Made by a program: the position numbers and the translations under genes. From the NCBI RefSeq assembly GCF_016786355.1, contig NZ_JADWYX010000002.1:18135-82134 (forward strand): a DNA stretch of 64,000 bases, given 5' to 3'. The notes beneath the pieces are model-generated. The model had not been told where the DNA came from. It worked only from the letters and a program-made list of their open reading frames with translations, and made no database searches. This stretch comes from Frankia sp. AgB1.9. Lineage in GTDB: Bacteria; Actinomycetota; Actinomycetes; Frankiales; Frankiaceae. Positions 50,759 to 58,841 of the stretch are shown piece by piece. The number at the start of each line of letters is the position of its first letter. The first letter of the stretch is position 1.

Positions 50759-51872
50759 CTGCGCCGCCGCAGCGCCCGCCGCTCGCCGGCGTGGACGTGT
50801 CGGGACGGCCGGACTGGCCGCTCTCCCAGCCGGACCAGTTGCCGGCGAAATAGGGGCCGGGCTGGCCGGCCTTGGCGTAGAAGCCGTTCGGGTCGTACAC
50901 CTTGGCCTCCGGGTACGGCCAGGGACAGGCGACGGACGTCGCCGACTTCGTGTCCCGGATGATCGCGAATCCGGCGCCGTACGCGAGATAGGCGACGTTG
51001 AGAATGACGAACATGACCAGGAAGGTCCCGAGCGCGGGACGCCGGGCGAAGACGCGCAGCCGCAGGGCGAGTTTCTCCGCCTTCGTACGCCCGGTGTCGT
51101 CGCGGTACACCAGTAGACCGGCGGGAATCATCACGAGGGTGACGAGCGAGGACTCCCACAGCAGCGGGAACTGGTAGTACTTGCCCGCCCACAGCGAGCC
51201 GAACGGGATCACCTGCGAATAGATGTAGAGCCCGGTACGCACGCAGACGATCTCGAGAACGGCGTCGTACACGAAGCCGATTACGAAGATCATCAAACTC
51301 AGTGTGACGAGCGGATGCCGGGAGACGAACGAGGTGAGTGGTCGGCGGGCCTGAAGCCGGCGCAGGATCCAGATCGCCGGAAAGTAGGGCCCGGCGTAGA
51401 AGGTCAGATAGCCGATCACGAGGAACGGCTCGACAGTGGGCGCCAGCGAGACCAGCGGCCAGGTCTCCGGCCAGTGCGTGAGCTGCGGGTTGTAGACCGC
51501 GTAGGGCGCCCAGTTCATCACCGGGTCCAGCCAGACGATGCCGGTCGCCGCGAGCAGCATCAGGAGGACCGGATGCCGCGGATGACGCCGCCAGTAGACC
51601 ACCATGACCGCCACGACGACGACCACCGTCAGCGCGAGCTGTGTTTCCTCGAAGACGATCCAGTCCGACTTCCCGAACAGGAACCTGACCGGGCGCGGGG
51701 CTCCCACGACCTCCCGGTTGGTGATCCGCCCGGCCACCGCGCCGCGGCGCGCGTTGTAGAGCACGGCCAGCAGCGCCACGTTCAGGGCTGCGAAGATCAG
51801 TAACAGCCATAACGGGGGGCGCCGGCGAACGACGCCGGGCGTGGCGGCGGCGGGCGCGATCGTCCTGGTCAC
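50751..51872 (-). CDS. AveC-like (spirocyclase AveC family) membrane protein
   Basis: A 373-residue integral membrane protein with about seven hydrophobic segments. The stretch WLDPVMNWAPYAVYNPQ in the third membrane region, with its Asp-Pro, Asn and Tyr-Asn, fits my recollection of the AveC family, named for the avermectin protein that acts on the spiroketal. Homologues are frequent in actinobacteria outside any polyketide cluster and have no known reaction. No polyketide synthase is in the window. The C-terminal 70 residues are outside the membrane and end with a Cys/Gly-rich tail. The gene overlaps the AAA+ gene by four bases and the SDR by eight. Confidence 0.72.
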   Translation of the reverse strand: MTRTIAPAAATPGVVRRRPPLWLLLIFAALNVALLAVLYNARRGAVAGRITNREVVGAPRPVRFLFGKSDWIVFEETQLALTVVVVVAVMVVYWRRHPRHPVLLMLLAATGIVWLDPVMNWAPYAVYNPQLTHWPETWPLVSLAPTVEPFLVIGYLTFYAGPYFPAIWILRRLQARRPLTSFVSRHPLVTLSLMIFVIGFVYDAVLEIVCVRTGLYIYSQVIPFGSLWAGKYYQFPLLWESSLVTLVMIPAGLLVYRDDTGRTKAEKLALRLRVFARRPALGTFLVMFVILNVAYLAYGAGFAIIRDTKSATSVACPWPYPEAKVYDPNGFYAKAGQPGPYFAGNWSGWESGQSGRPDTSTPASGGRCGGADG

Positions 51873-52738
51873 CGTCCCACCTCCCCGAAGCGGCCGACGA
51901 GCGGCGAGTTCACACTGGCGAGGTCTCCGTTCCTTCTGGCCGGTGCCAGGTCTTCGTCGAGGTAGACATCGATCATCTGGATGAGGCCGGCGGTCACCGA
52001 GGGGTCGTCCGTCAGCGGGCCGGCTATCGCGGCGCGGGCCGCTGCCCGGGGCGTCAGTCCCTCGGTGATCAGCTGCCCGGCGGCGATCAGCACCCGGGTG
52101 GACGCCACCTCGCGCAGTCCCGGTGTCTCCAGGCGGCGGATCACCTGGCCGAACAGCACCAGCCGGGCGGCCGTCTCGGCGTCGACCCCGGCCTCGTGCG
52201 CGACGACCTTCTCCTCGACGTCGGCCGGGGGGAAGCCGAGCTCGATGGCGACCATGCGCTGCCGGGTCGAGTCCTTGAGGTCCTTCAACACGCTCTGGTA
52301 TCCCGGGTTGTAGGAGACGACGAGGCAGAAGCCGGGGGCTGCGTCGAGGGTCAGTCCGAGGCGGTCGATCGGAAGCTGCCGGCGGTGGTCCCCGAGCGGG
52401 TGGAGCACCACCGTCGTGTCCTGCCTGGCTTCGACGACCTCGTCGAGGTAGCAGATGGCGCCGTCACGCACGGCTCTCGTCAGCGGCCCGTCCACCCATT
52501 CGGTCTCACCGCCGCGCAGCAGGAACCGCCCGACCAGATCGGCGGTCGTCAGATCGTCATGGCAGGCGACCGTGACCAGCGGCCGGTCCAGGTCGTGCGC
52601 CATCGCCTGGACGAATCGGGTCTTCCCACATCCCGTCGGCCCCTTGAGCAGGATCGCCAGCTTCTGCCGAAAGGCCGCTTTGAATACCTGCTCCTCGTCG
52701 CCGGCCGGCACGTAGTAGGGCCGCACGCCGCGTCCCAT
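51869..52738 (-). CDS. MoxR-type AAA+ ATPase (CbbQ/NirQ/NorQ family)
   Basis: A 289-residue AAA+ protein. Walker A is GPTGCGKT at 33-40 and Walker B with the catalytic Glu is ICYLDE near 95-100; a sensor Asn lies in VVSYNPGY near 155. The family works with a VWA-domain partner to remodel or load metal sites in enzymes: CbbQ/CbbO on Rubisco, NorQ/NorD on nitric oxide reductase. The partner gene lies directly upstream. ATG at 52738 has AGGAG six bases before it. No Rubisco, nitric oxide reductase or gas-vesicle gene is present, so the client is probably encoded in this operon. Confidence 0.88.
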   Translation of the reverse strand: MGRGVRPYYVPAGDEEQVFKAAFRQKLAILLKGPTGCGKTRFVQAMAHDLDRPLVTVACHDDLTTADLVGRFLLRGGETEWVDGPLTRAVRDGAICYLDEVVEARQDTTVVLHPLGDHRRQLPIDRLGLTLDAAPGFCLVVSYNPGYQSVLKDLKDSTRQRMVAIELGFPPADVEEKVVAHEAGVDAETAARLVLFGQVIRRLETPGLREVASTRVLIAAGQLITEGLTPRAAARAAIAGPLTDDPSVTAGLIQMIDVYLDEDLAPARRNGDLASVNSPLVGRFGEVGR

Positions 52739-52786
52739 ACCGTTCTCCTCTCACCCGCGTTGGTTGCTCGGTGCTGGCAGTGGGCG

Positions 52787-54439
52787 CTAGGCCGCGCGGC
52801 GCCGCCCTTCGGCCGCCCGCAACGCCGAGCGGAACAGCGGTCCGACGACGCGGGGCAGGTGTTCGGGCCGCGAGATCACCGCGTGCGCCGCCGGCCCGAA
52901 CACCCGCCGCAGGGCCGCGGCGTCGGTGCCCGCGCCGAAGCTCAGCGAGACGGCGCCGATCCCACGCCGGCGAGCCTCGGCGAGTGCCCGCCGGGCGTCC
53001 GCCTCGCCGTAGTCGGGTTCGTAGCCGTGGTCGTAGGCGAGGCCGTCGGACAGGACGACGAGCAGGCGCCTGGCCGTACCGCCGTCGTTCTCCAGTACCC
53101 GGGCGCCGTGCCGGATCGCCGCGCCGAGCCGGGTGTAGCCACCGGGCGCCAAGCCGCCCAGCCGCCGCGCGACCCGGGTGTCCAGGGCGTCCTCGAACCG
53201 CTTCACGGCCTGCAGCTGGACGGCCGACCTCCCCTGGGAACGGAAGGCGTAGAGGGCGACCCGGTCACCAAGGTCGTGCAGCGCGCCGAGGAGGGCCGCG
53301 GCCGCCGCACGTTGCTGCTCGTGCACCGAGACCCCGGTCGCACCGGGCGCCGACGCCGAGCTCGAACAGTCGAGAAGCACCAGCGCCGCGAGGTCACGGC
53401 GGCGCGGCAGGCTGTCGACGTAGACGGCAGCACCGGGCGCCGAACCGGCTCGCGTCGCGACGATGGTGTCGACCAGCGCGTCGATGTCGAGCTCGTCGCC
53501 CGACAGCTGGCGCCGGCGCCGGTCGGGGCCGAGGCCGACGCGGGCAAGCGGCCGGCGCAGCGCGGCACCGTCGAGCGGGACCGCCGGAGCGTCCGGCTCA
53601 ATCCTCGCCACGGTCTCCCGCACGGTGCACCAGTCCAACCGGTACCGGCGCTGATAGGCGTCCCACTCGGGATACCGCCAGCCCTGACCGCGCACGTCGT
53701 CCGGGCCGCCCGCCGGCATCGCCAGGCGGCCGGCGAACACAGCCGGACGACCGACCCTCGCGCCGCCGCGTCCGCGATGCGTCGGCGCGTCCGCGCCCGC
53801 CGGCCCAGCCCCCGGCGCCCGCGCCGGGCCGAACATCCGCGCCAGCAGTCGCCCCAGCGGACCGCCGCCGCCGACGGGGCTCGCCAGCAGTTGCAGGACA
53901 GGCCCGACCTCGTCGGCGTCCTCCGTGAGCTCGGCCAGCTCCGGCTTCCGGCCCGGTCGCGCGGCGAGGTCACGCGTCGGGGCCGCGTCCGGCATCCCCG
54001 CGGCGACGACTCTGCGCGGGTGGATCGCCCCGAAGAGCTCGGGTAGGGCGTCGATCGGCTGCCGGCCGCGGGCCGCGGCCAGGGACGCCGCCGGAGAACC
54101 GCTACGAGCGGCGACCTCCTGGTCGACGAGGCCGCGCGCGGCTGGCGGAAGAACGTCCGCGTTCGCCGCCAGGGCCCGATGGCCCTCGACCGCGAGGTAA
54201 CGGTCCGCCAGCTTTGGGTGCCGGTTGAGCTCACGCAGCACGTCGGGCGCCAGGCTGCCGGCCGCGAGCAGGGAAGCCTGCACCGCCAGTGCCAGCACCG
54301 CGCCACGCGGACCGGCGTCGGCGTCAAGGAAGACCGTCGCGCCATCCGTCCAGGCCCGCTCCCCGCGGCCGGCCGGTGCCACTCGCAGCGAGCGGCCGCC
54401 CAGGGCCGAGGCCAGCAGGCTCAGGTGCTCCAGATCCAC
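52787..54439 (-). CDS. VWA-domain protein (CbbO/NorD-like)
   Basis: A 550-residue protein ending in a von Willebrand A domain. The metal-ion site (MIDAS) is intact: Asp357-x-Ser359-x-Ser361 in LLDCSSSAS, Thr436 in GGYTRLG and Asp465 in VLSDGLAYD. The N-terminal half is helical and the middle (about 205-250) is Gly/Pro/Arg-rich. Size and order match NorD/CbbO, the adaptor that brings the AAA+ ring to its client. It is the first gene of the operon and faces the double-TetR gene across 401 bases. It ends 48 bases before the AAA+ gene. Confidence 0.85.
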   Translation of the reverse strand: MDLEHLSLLASALGGRSLRVAPAGRGERAWTDGATVFLDADAGPRGAVLALAVQASLLAAGSLAPDVLRELNRHPKLADRYLAVEGHRALAANADVLPPAARGLVDQEVAARSGSPAASLAAARGRQPIDALPELFGAIHPRRVVAAGMPDAAPTRDLAARPGRKPELAELTEDADEVGPVLQLLASPVGGGGPLGRLLARMFGPARAPGAGPAGADAPTHRGRGGARVGRPAVFAGRLAMPAGGPDDVRGQGWRYPEWDAYQRRYRLDWCTVRETVARIEPDAPAVPLDGAALRRPLARVGLGPDRRRRQLSGDELDIDALVDTIVATRAGSAPGAAVYVDSLPRRRDLAALVLLDCSSSASAPGATGVSVHEQQRAAAAALLGALHDLGDRVALYAFRSQGRSAVQLQAVKRFEDALDTRVARRLGGLAPGGYTRLGAAIRHGARVLENDGGTARRLLVVLSDGLAYDHGYEPDYGEADARRALAEARRRGIGAVSLSFGAGTDAAALRRVFGPAAHAVISRPEHLPRVVGPLFRSALRAAEGRRRAA

Positions 54440-54840
54440 CCCGTCACGTCCCGAAGGCTGGGCAGGGGCACGTCAGCCCGACGGGTAATCGCGGGCGGCA
54501 CTGCCCGCGAGCGGCGCCGATCGTGCGCACGACGACGAGCGACATCGCGCCTCCATCCCAGCCCCCACGAGCACGAACAAAATGTTGTCCCGAAAGGTAG
54601 GTGTCGGCCATGGTGCCGTCAACCGTTCGCTGACCCGGTTTGCGACCCCCCAGGACACGCCTTGACCAAACAGTTGTCCCGAACCTAAAGTCCAGACGTC
54701 GTGCCCAGCCAGAGCAGGTCCCGACAGCTACCTCCAGGACGGGGGCGGGCAACCCGCGCTTCGAGCGCGACCGGGTCAGTACCGTCGTGGCCAGGAACGG
54801 GCAACCGTCGTGACCAGGAGCGGGCAGAGGAGCGGAAGCG
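54440..54840. promoter_or_regulatory. Divergent control region with two identical decamers
   Basis: No gene is seen. TTGTCCCGAA occurs at 54585-54594 and at 54674-54683, 89 bases apart in the same orientation. The second copy lies between a -35-like TTGACC (54662-54667) and a -10-like TAAAGT (54686-54691), so a protein bound there would block transcription towards the double-TetR gene. The first copy sits on the side of the VWA operon. I infer these are operators of the double-TetR protein. Confidence 0.5.
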
Positions 54841-56166
54841 GTGGCGATCGACGGGGCGCGCAGGGCGGAGATCCTCGACGCGGCCGCGGCGCTGTTCGCC
54901 TCCACCGGCGTGCGCACACCGCTGCGGGACATCGCGGACGCCTGCGGCATCCTGCCCGGCAGCCTCTACCACCACTTCGACTCGAAAGACGCGATCATCG
55001 TCGAGCTGGTCAGGCGCTACCAGAACGACCTTGACGACGTCGCCAGCGCGGCCCTCGAAGCGCTCCAGCAGCCGAACGACCGACTGCCGGCCGAGATCAT
55101 CATCGGGCTCGGCGAGGCGATAGCCGCCTGCGCGGTACGACACCGCGCCGCGTTGCTCCTCACCTTCTACGAGCCACCCGCCGGGTCCAGCGAGGAACTG
55201 GTCCAGCGCGCGGCCCGGGCACCCGTCATGATCCAGGCGGCCATGCTGGAGGCCTTGCGGGCCGGCCGGGCGAGCGGCTACCTGCGCCCAGGCCTCGATC
55301 TCGCGTTGCTCGCCGACCGGCTCTGCCAGAGCATGCTGCACGTCGGCATCGGGGTCTCCCACCGCCTGCCCGGCGGCCACCGCATCGCGGCCATCAAGTG
55401 CCGCATCCTGCTCGACGGCCTCGCGGTCGACGCCCCGCCTGACCAGAAGCTGGACCAGGCACCGGCCTTTCTCGCGGCCAACAAGCTGATCACCAGCTGG
55501 GACGCGGACCCCGGCGCCGACGAGAACGACCGCGAGGCGGTCGTCCGGGCGATCGCCAGGGTCGAGTTCGGCCGCCGTGGGTACGAGGCCACCACCATCC
55601 GGGACATCGCCGCCGCCGCGGGCCTCGGCACCGGCAGCGTCTCGCGCGCCATCGGCTCGAAGGAACGCCTCCTCACGTCGATCATGGCCTCGTACGTCGC
55701 CCAGGTCACGGCCGGCTGGCGGGCAGTCCTGCGCGCTCCTTCGTCCGCGGTCGAGCGGCTCGACGCCCTCATGTGGTTCGACATCAACCTGATGACCCGG
55801 TTCAGCGAGGAGTTCAAGATCCAGTTCGCTGGGCTCCGCGAGGCCCCGCCGGACAGCCCCGACCTCACCTGGACGTTCCCCACCCAGCTGCGGCAGGTGA
55901 AATCGCTGCTGGCGGGCGGCATTGAGGCCGGCGATTTCCATCTCGACGGCGCCTCGCTGGACCTGCGCGCGCGGTGCCTGTTCAGCGTGATCTGGATGCC
56001 GCAGAACATCGTGCACAGCGCCGGGACACAGGCCGCGCGCGCGCTCTCGCGAGACACCGTTCTGCGCGGCGCGGTGGATCGCACGACCGAGCACCGCGAG
56101 GCGGACGGAAGGCGCGTCGATCGGGGCCGAGGCGCCGTGGGGGCAGCGGGCTTCCTCGTTCCGTAA
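54841..56166 (+). CDS. Double TetR-family regulator
   Basis: A 441-residue protein with two complete TetR units in one chain. The first helix-turn-helix is RDIADACGILPGSLYHHF near residues 29-46, with its ligand domain to about 205. The second is RDIAAAAGLGTGSVSRAI near 258-275, with its own helical domain to about 405. A single chain could form the equivalent of a TetR dimer, or bind two unlike half-sites. The second recognition helix has Ser-Arg-Ala where Tyr-His-His is usual, so the halves probably differ in specificity. GTG has GAGGAG upstream. It is divergent from the AAA+/VWA/P450 operon, which it probably controls. The last 40 residues are Arg-rich. Confidence 0.85.
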   Translation: MAIDGARRAEILDAAAALFASTGVRTPLRDIADACGILPGSLYHHFDSKDAIIVELVRRYQNDLDDVASAALEALQQPNDRLPAEIIIGLGEAIAACAVRHRAALLLTFYEPPAGSSEELVQRAARAPVMIQAAMLEALRAGRASGYLRPGLDLALLADRLCQSMLHVGIGVSHRLPGGHRIAAIKCRILLDGLAVDAPPDQKLDQAPAFLAANKLITSWDADPGADENDREAVVRAIARVEFGRRGYEATTIRDIAAAAGLGTGSVSRAIGSKERLLTSIMASYVAQVTAGWRAVLRAPSSAVERLDALMWFDINLMTRFSEEFKIQFAGLREAPPDSPDLTWTFPTQLRQVKSLLAGGIEAGDFHLDGASLDLRARCLFSVIWMPQNIVHSAGTQAARALSRDTVLRGAVDRTTEHREADGRRVDRGRGAVGAAGFLVP

Positions 56167-56200
56167 GGCGCCGCGGGGCCGCGGCCGGCCGGCGGCGATC

Positions 56201-56206
56201 TAGCGT
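56201..56206 (+). promoter_or_regulatory. Leaderless-type -10 element before the heme-molybdopterin gene
   Basis: TAGCGT ends eight bases before the GTG at 56215, and no ribosome site is present in the gap. The spacing is that of an actinobacterial leaderless transcript. Confidence 0.5.
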
Positions 56207-56214
56207 GACTCGAC

Positions 56215-57435
56215 GTGAACCCGTTCACCAGGCCGTTGCCGCCACCACCTGAAACCCTGCGGCGCGGCCCGCTGCGGGCGGGCCGTTTCCCGAGCCGACT
56301 GCATGATCCGAGGGTCGCCTCGTTGCTGGGCATCTGGTTGGGGATCGCCTTCACGACCTGTTTCGTCACCGGTCTCGTCTCGCACTTCATGCAGCACCCG
56401 GCGCCGTGGCTGCAATGGCCGTCCCGGCCCGTCAGCCTTTACCGCGTCACGCAGGGGCTGCACGTGGCGACGGGCCTCGCGACGGTGCCGTTGCTGCTGG
56501 CAAAGCTGTGGACGGTCGCGCCGTTGTTCTGGAAGTGGCCGCCGCTGCGCAGTGTGGCCGGCGCCCTGGAACGCCTGTCCATCGTTCCGTTGATCGGTGG
56601 AGCGCTCTTCCAGCTCTCGACCGGAATCGCGAACATCGCGCAGTGGTACCCGTTCCGGTTCTTCTTCACGGTTGCCCACTACTGGGGCGCGTGGGTGACG
56701 ATGGGGGCGCTGCTCATCCACGTCGGGGCGAAGATCGTGACCGTCCGGGCGAACGTCGGACCGGGCCGGGAGGCTCGGGCGGCGGAAGCGCTCCGCGCCG
56801 GGACGACCGACCGGATCAGCACTCCCGAACCGCCCGGGGGCGGCCTGTCGCGTCGCGGGTTGCTGACGGCGGTGGCCGCCGCCTCCGGGCTCATCACGGT
56901 GGTGACGGTCGGTCAGTCGGTTCCCGGGCTGTCCGACGTGGCGCTGCTCGCCCCGCGCAAGCCAGATCTCGGCCCGCAACGCCTGCCGGTGAACAAGACG
57001 GCGGCCGGCGCCCGGGTACTGACCGCGGCCCGCGACCCGGCCTACACGCTGGAGGTCGTCGGGCCCCGCCCGTTCACGCTGAGCCTGGCCGCCCTGATGG
57101 CGATGCCGCACGTGACCTCCCACCTGCCCATCACCTGCGTCGAGGGCTGGTCGGCCGACGGCACCTGGACGGGAGTGCGGCTGCGGGATCTGCTGGACCA
57201 GGCGGAGGTCCCGCACGGACGCAGCGTTCAGGTGGAGTCGCTGGAGTCCTCCGGGCCGTACCGGCTCAGCGAGGTGAACCCGTCGCACGCCCGCGATCCC
57301 CTCACGCTGATCGCGACAGGTCTTCACGGCGAGCGACTCGCGCTCGACCACGGCTATCCGGCCCGGCTGATCGCGCCCAACCGACCCGGCGTCCTACAGA
57401 CCAAATGGATACACCGCATCGTGATGCTGCCGTGA
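56215..57435 (+). CDS. Membrane-bound heme b/molybdopterin oxidoreductase (sulfite-oxidase fold)
   Basis: A 406-residue protein. Four membrane helices in residues 35-180 carry paired histidines (H57, H83, H155, H169) suited to heme b. A fifth helix at about 213-235 is preceded by SRRGLL, a twin-arginine-like motif. The rest is a sulfite-oxidase/YedY-type molybdopterin domain with the Mo-ligand Cys308 in PITCVEGWSADGTW. The expected topology puts the Mo domain outside, delivered by Tat after Sec inserts the first helices, as known for actinobacterial proteins of this design. The electron donor or acceptor is unknown. It overlaps the next gene by four bases. Confidence 0.82.
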   Translation: MNPFTRPLPPPPETLRRGPLRAGRFPSRLHDPRVASLLGIWLGIAFTTCFVTGLVSHFMQHPAPWLQWPSRPVSLYRVTQGLHVATGLATVPLLLAKLWTVAPLFWKWPPLRSVAGALERLSIVPLIGGALFQLSTGIANIAQWYPFRFFFTVAHYWGAWVTMGALLIHVGAKIVTVRANVGPGREARAAEALRAGTTDRISTPEPPGGGLSRRGLLTAVAAASGLITVVTVGQSVPGLSDVALLAPRKPDLGPQRLPVNKTAAGARVLTAARDPAYTLEVVGPRPFTLSLAALMAMPHVTSHLPITCVEGWSADGTWTGVRLRDLLDQAEVPHGRSVQVESLESSGPYRLSEVNPSHARDPLTLIATGLHGERLALDHGYPARLIAPNRPGVLQTKWIHRIVMLP

Positions 57436-58106
57436 CCGCGCCGGACCCGCCGACTGACCAGCCGAGCCCCACCGCCGTCGCCGGGCGCGGCTCACCCGGC
57501 TGGACGGTCCGGATCGTGCGGGCGGCGTTCGTCCTGATCGGCCTGGCCGGACTGCTCTATGGCGTGCACGGCGCACTCGGCGCGCCTCGGCTGACCAACC
57601 CGCTCTACTCGCTGAAATGGGCGATCGTCGCGATCGTGCTCCACGACGCCGTCCTGATCCCGGTCATCGCGGTCATCGGCTGGCTGCTGGCGCGGCTGAT
57701 TCCCGCGCCCTACCGGGCCGTCGTGCAGGTCGCCCTGTTCGTCAGCGGCAGCGTGGCCCTGATGTCCCTCCCCCTGTGGCGCGGGTACACGAGCAATCCT
57801 GGCAATGTCACCGTCGACCCGCTGCCGTACGTGCGGAACCTGTTGATCGTGCTCGGGGTGGTCTGGTTCGGCGCCGCCACCGCCATGGTCGTCCTGCGGC
57901 GCCGGAGGTTCTTACAGGGCGGTGAACGCTCGCCGCGCCCGGTCCGGGACCGCCTAGCCTGGGCCCATGGCCCGGGTGCTGATTGTCGACGACGATCCGA
58001 CCGTCGCCGACGTCCTGAGCCGCTACCTGCAACGGGCCGGGTACGACGTCGACCTTGCCGTCGACGGCCCCGGCGCCCTCGCGGCCGCGGCCACGACCCC
58101 GCCTGA
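57432..58106 (+). CDS. Small polytopic membrane protein, unknown
   Basis: A 224-residue protein with four clear membrane helices between residues 20 and 160 and a Pro/Ser-rich N-terminus. GTG at 57432 overlaps the stop of the heme-molybdopterin gene, so it may be a subunit or assembly factor of that enzyme. Beyond about residue 160 the frame runs Arg/Gly/Pro-rich for 140 bases into the response-regulator gene before reaching a stop. That tail looks like out-of-frame sequence, so the true gene may have been lengthened by a lost stop codon or by a sequencing error. I do not recognise a family. Confidence 0.6.
   Translation: MTAPDPPTDQPSPTAVAGRGSPGWTVRIVRAAFVLIGLAGLLYGVHGALGAPRLTNPLYSLKWAIVAIVLHDAVLIPVIAVIGWLLARLIPAPYRAVVQVALFVSGSVALMSLPLWRGYTSNPGNVTVDPLPYVRNLLIVLGVVWFGAATAMVVLRRRRFLQGGERSPRPVRDRLAWAHGPGADCRRRSDRRRRPEPLPATGRVRRRPCRRRPRRPRGRGHDPA
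57955..57960 (+). promoter_or_regulatory. Leaderless-type -10 element of the response regulator
   Basis: TAGCCT ends six bases before the ATG at 57967, with GGGCCC between and no ribosome site. It lies inside the coding tail of the preceding membrane-protein frame. Confidence 0.45.
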
Positions 58107-58665
58107 CCTGGTGGTCCTCGACCTGATGCTGCCCGGCATCAACGGTCTCGAGGTGTGCCGGCGACTCCGGGAGACCGGGCCCGTGCCCGTCGTGATGCTG
58201 ACCGCGCTGGGTGCCGAGCACGACCGCATCGTCGGCCTCGAGTACGGCGCGGACGACTACGTGACCAAGCCGTTCTCCCCCAGGGAGCTCACGCTGCGGG
58301 TCCAGTCGGTGTTGCGCCGGGCGGCCGGCCCACTCACGCCGGTGGCCGGTGGCGTGATCGACGTCGGCCCGTTCGTCGTCGATCTGCCTGCCCGCGAGGT
58401 GCGGGGTGCGCAGGGCGCGATCGCGCTGACCGTCCGAGAGTTCGACCTGCTGGCCTACCTCGTCCGCCACCCGCGCCGGGCGTTCTCGCGGCCCGAGTTG
58501 ATGGAGACGGTCTGGGGCTGGTCCTACGGTGACCAGTCGACGGTCACGGTCCACATCCGCCGGCTCCGGGAGAAGCTCGAGGCCGACCCCTCGTCGCCGT
58601 CGATCCTGGTGACCGTCTGGGGCGTCGGCTACCGCTACGAGCCGCCCGGCCCGGCAGCGGCGTAG
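57967..58665 (+). CDS. OmpR/PhoB-type response regulator
   Basis: A 232-residue regulator. The receiver domain has the acidic pocket VDDD at 8-10, phospho-acceptor Asp52 in VVLDLMLPG, Thr79 and Lys101 in VTKPFSP. The C-terminal winged helix begins near 125 and ends with the usual VWGVGYRYE. No complete kinase gene is adjacent; the nearest full kinase is at 61229 on the other strand, with a kinase-like fragment at 59626. Candidate binding sites are direct and inverted TGGTTT words right after the gene and CTTACSR words nearby. Confidence 0.92.
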   Translation: MARVLIVDDDPTVADVLSRYLQRAGYDVDLAVDGPGALAAAATTPPDLVVLDLMLPGINGLEVCRRLRETGPVPVVMLTALGAEHDRIVGLEYGADDYVTKPFSPRELTLRVQSVLRRAAGPLTPVAGGVIDVGPFVVDLPAREVRGAQGAIALTVREFDLLAYLVRHPRRAFSRPELMETVWGWSYGDQSTVTVHIRRLREKLEADPSSPSILVTVWGVGYRYEPPGPAAA

Positions 58666-58666
58666 A

Positions 58667-58706
58667 TAAACCACTCGAACTGGTTTAAGCCTTACCGTTC
58701 TGGTTA
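58667..58706. promoter_or_regulatory. Clustered TGGTTT words upstream of the lipoprotein gene
   Basis: TAAACCA (58667-58673) and TGGTTTA (58681-58687) form an inverted pair, and TGGTTA recurs at 58701-58706, 20 bases after the second. Between them stands CCTTACCG (58690-58697), a word seen again in the kinase/glycosyltransferase promoter. It is a plausible OmpR-type binding region or, for the inverted pair, a weak terminator. Confidence 0.4.
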
Positions 58707-58841
58707 TGCGCCTTCGCCCGCGGGGCCGCGTGAAATTCCTGGCTGGCGCCAAGAAGTTTTCTCCAGTTTGTGGCCGAGCGACCAATCCCGCGGGATGCGG
58801 GCTCCGAATCTCTCTCGTCGCCTCACAAATGGGAGAGATCA

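Noticed and set aside
50751..51872. An avermectin-like polyketide cluster suggested by the AveC-like protein
   Set aside because: No polyketide synthase, thioesterase or tailoring set is present, and AveC-like proteins occur widely outside such clusters.
51869..54439. Denitrification (NorQ/NorD), Rubisco activation or gas-vesicle role of the AAA+/VWA pair
   Set aside because: No norB/norC, Rubisco or gas-vesicle gene is in the window; the tight neighbours are AveC-like, SDR and P450 genes.
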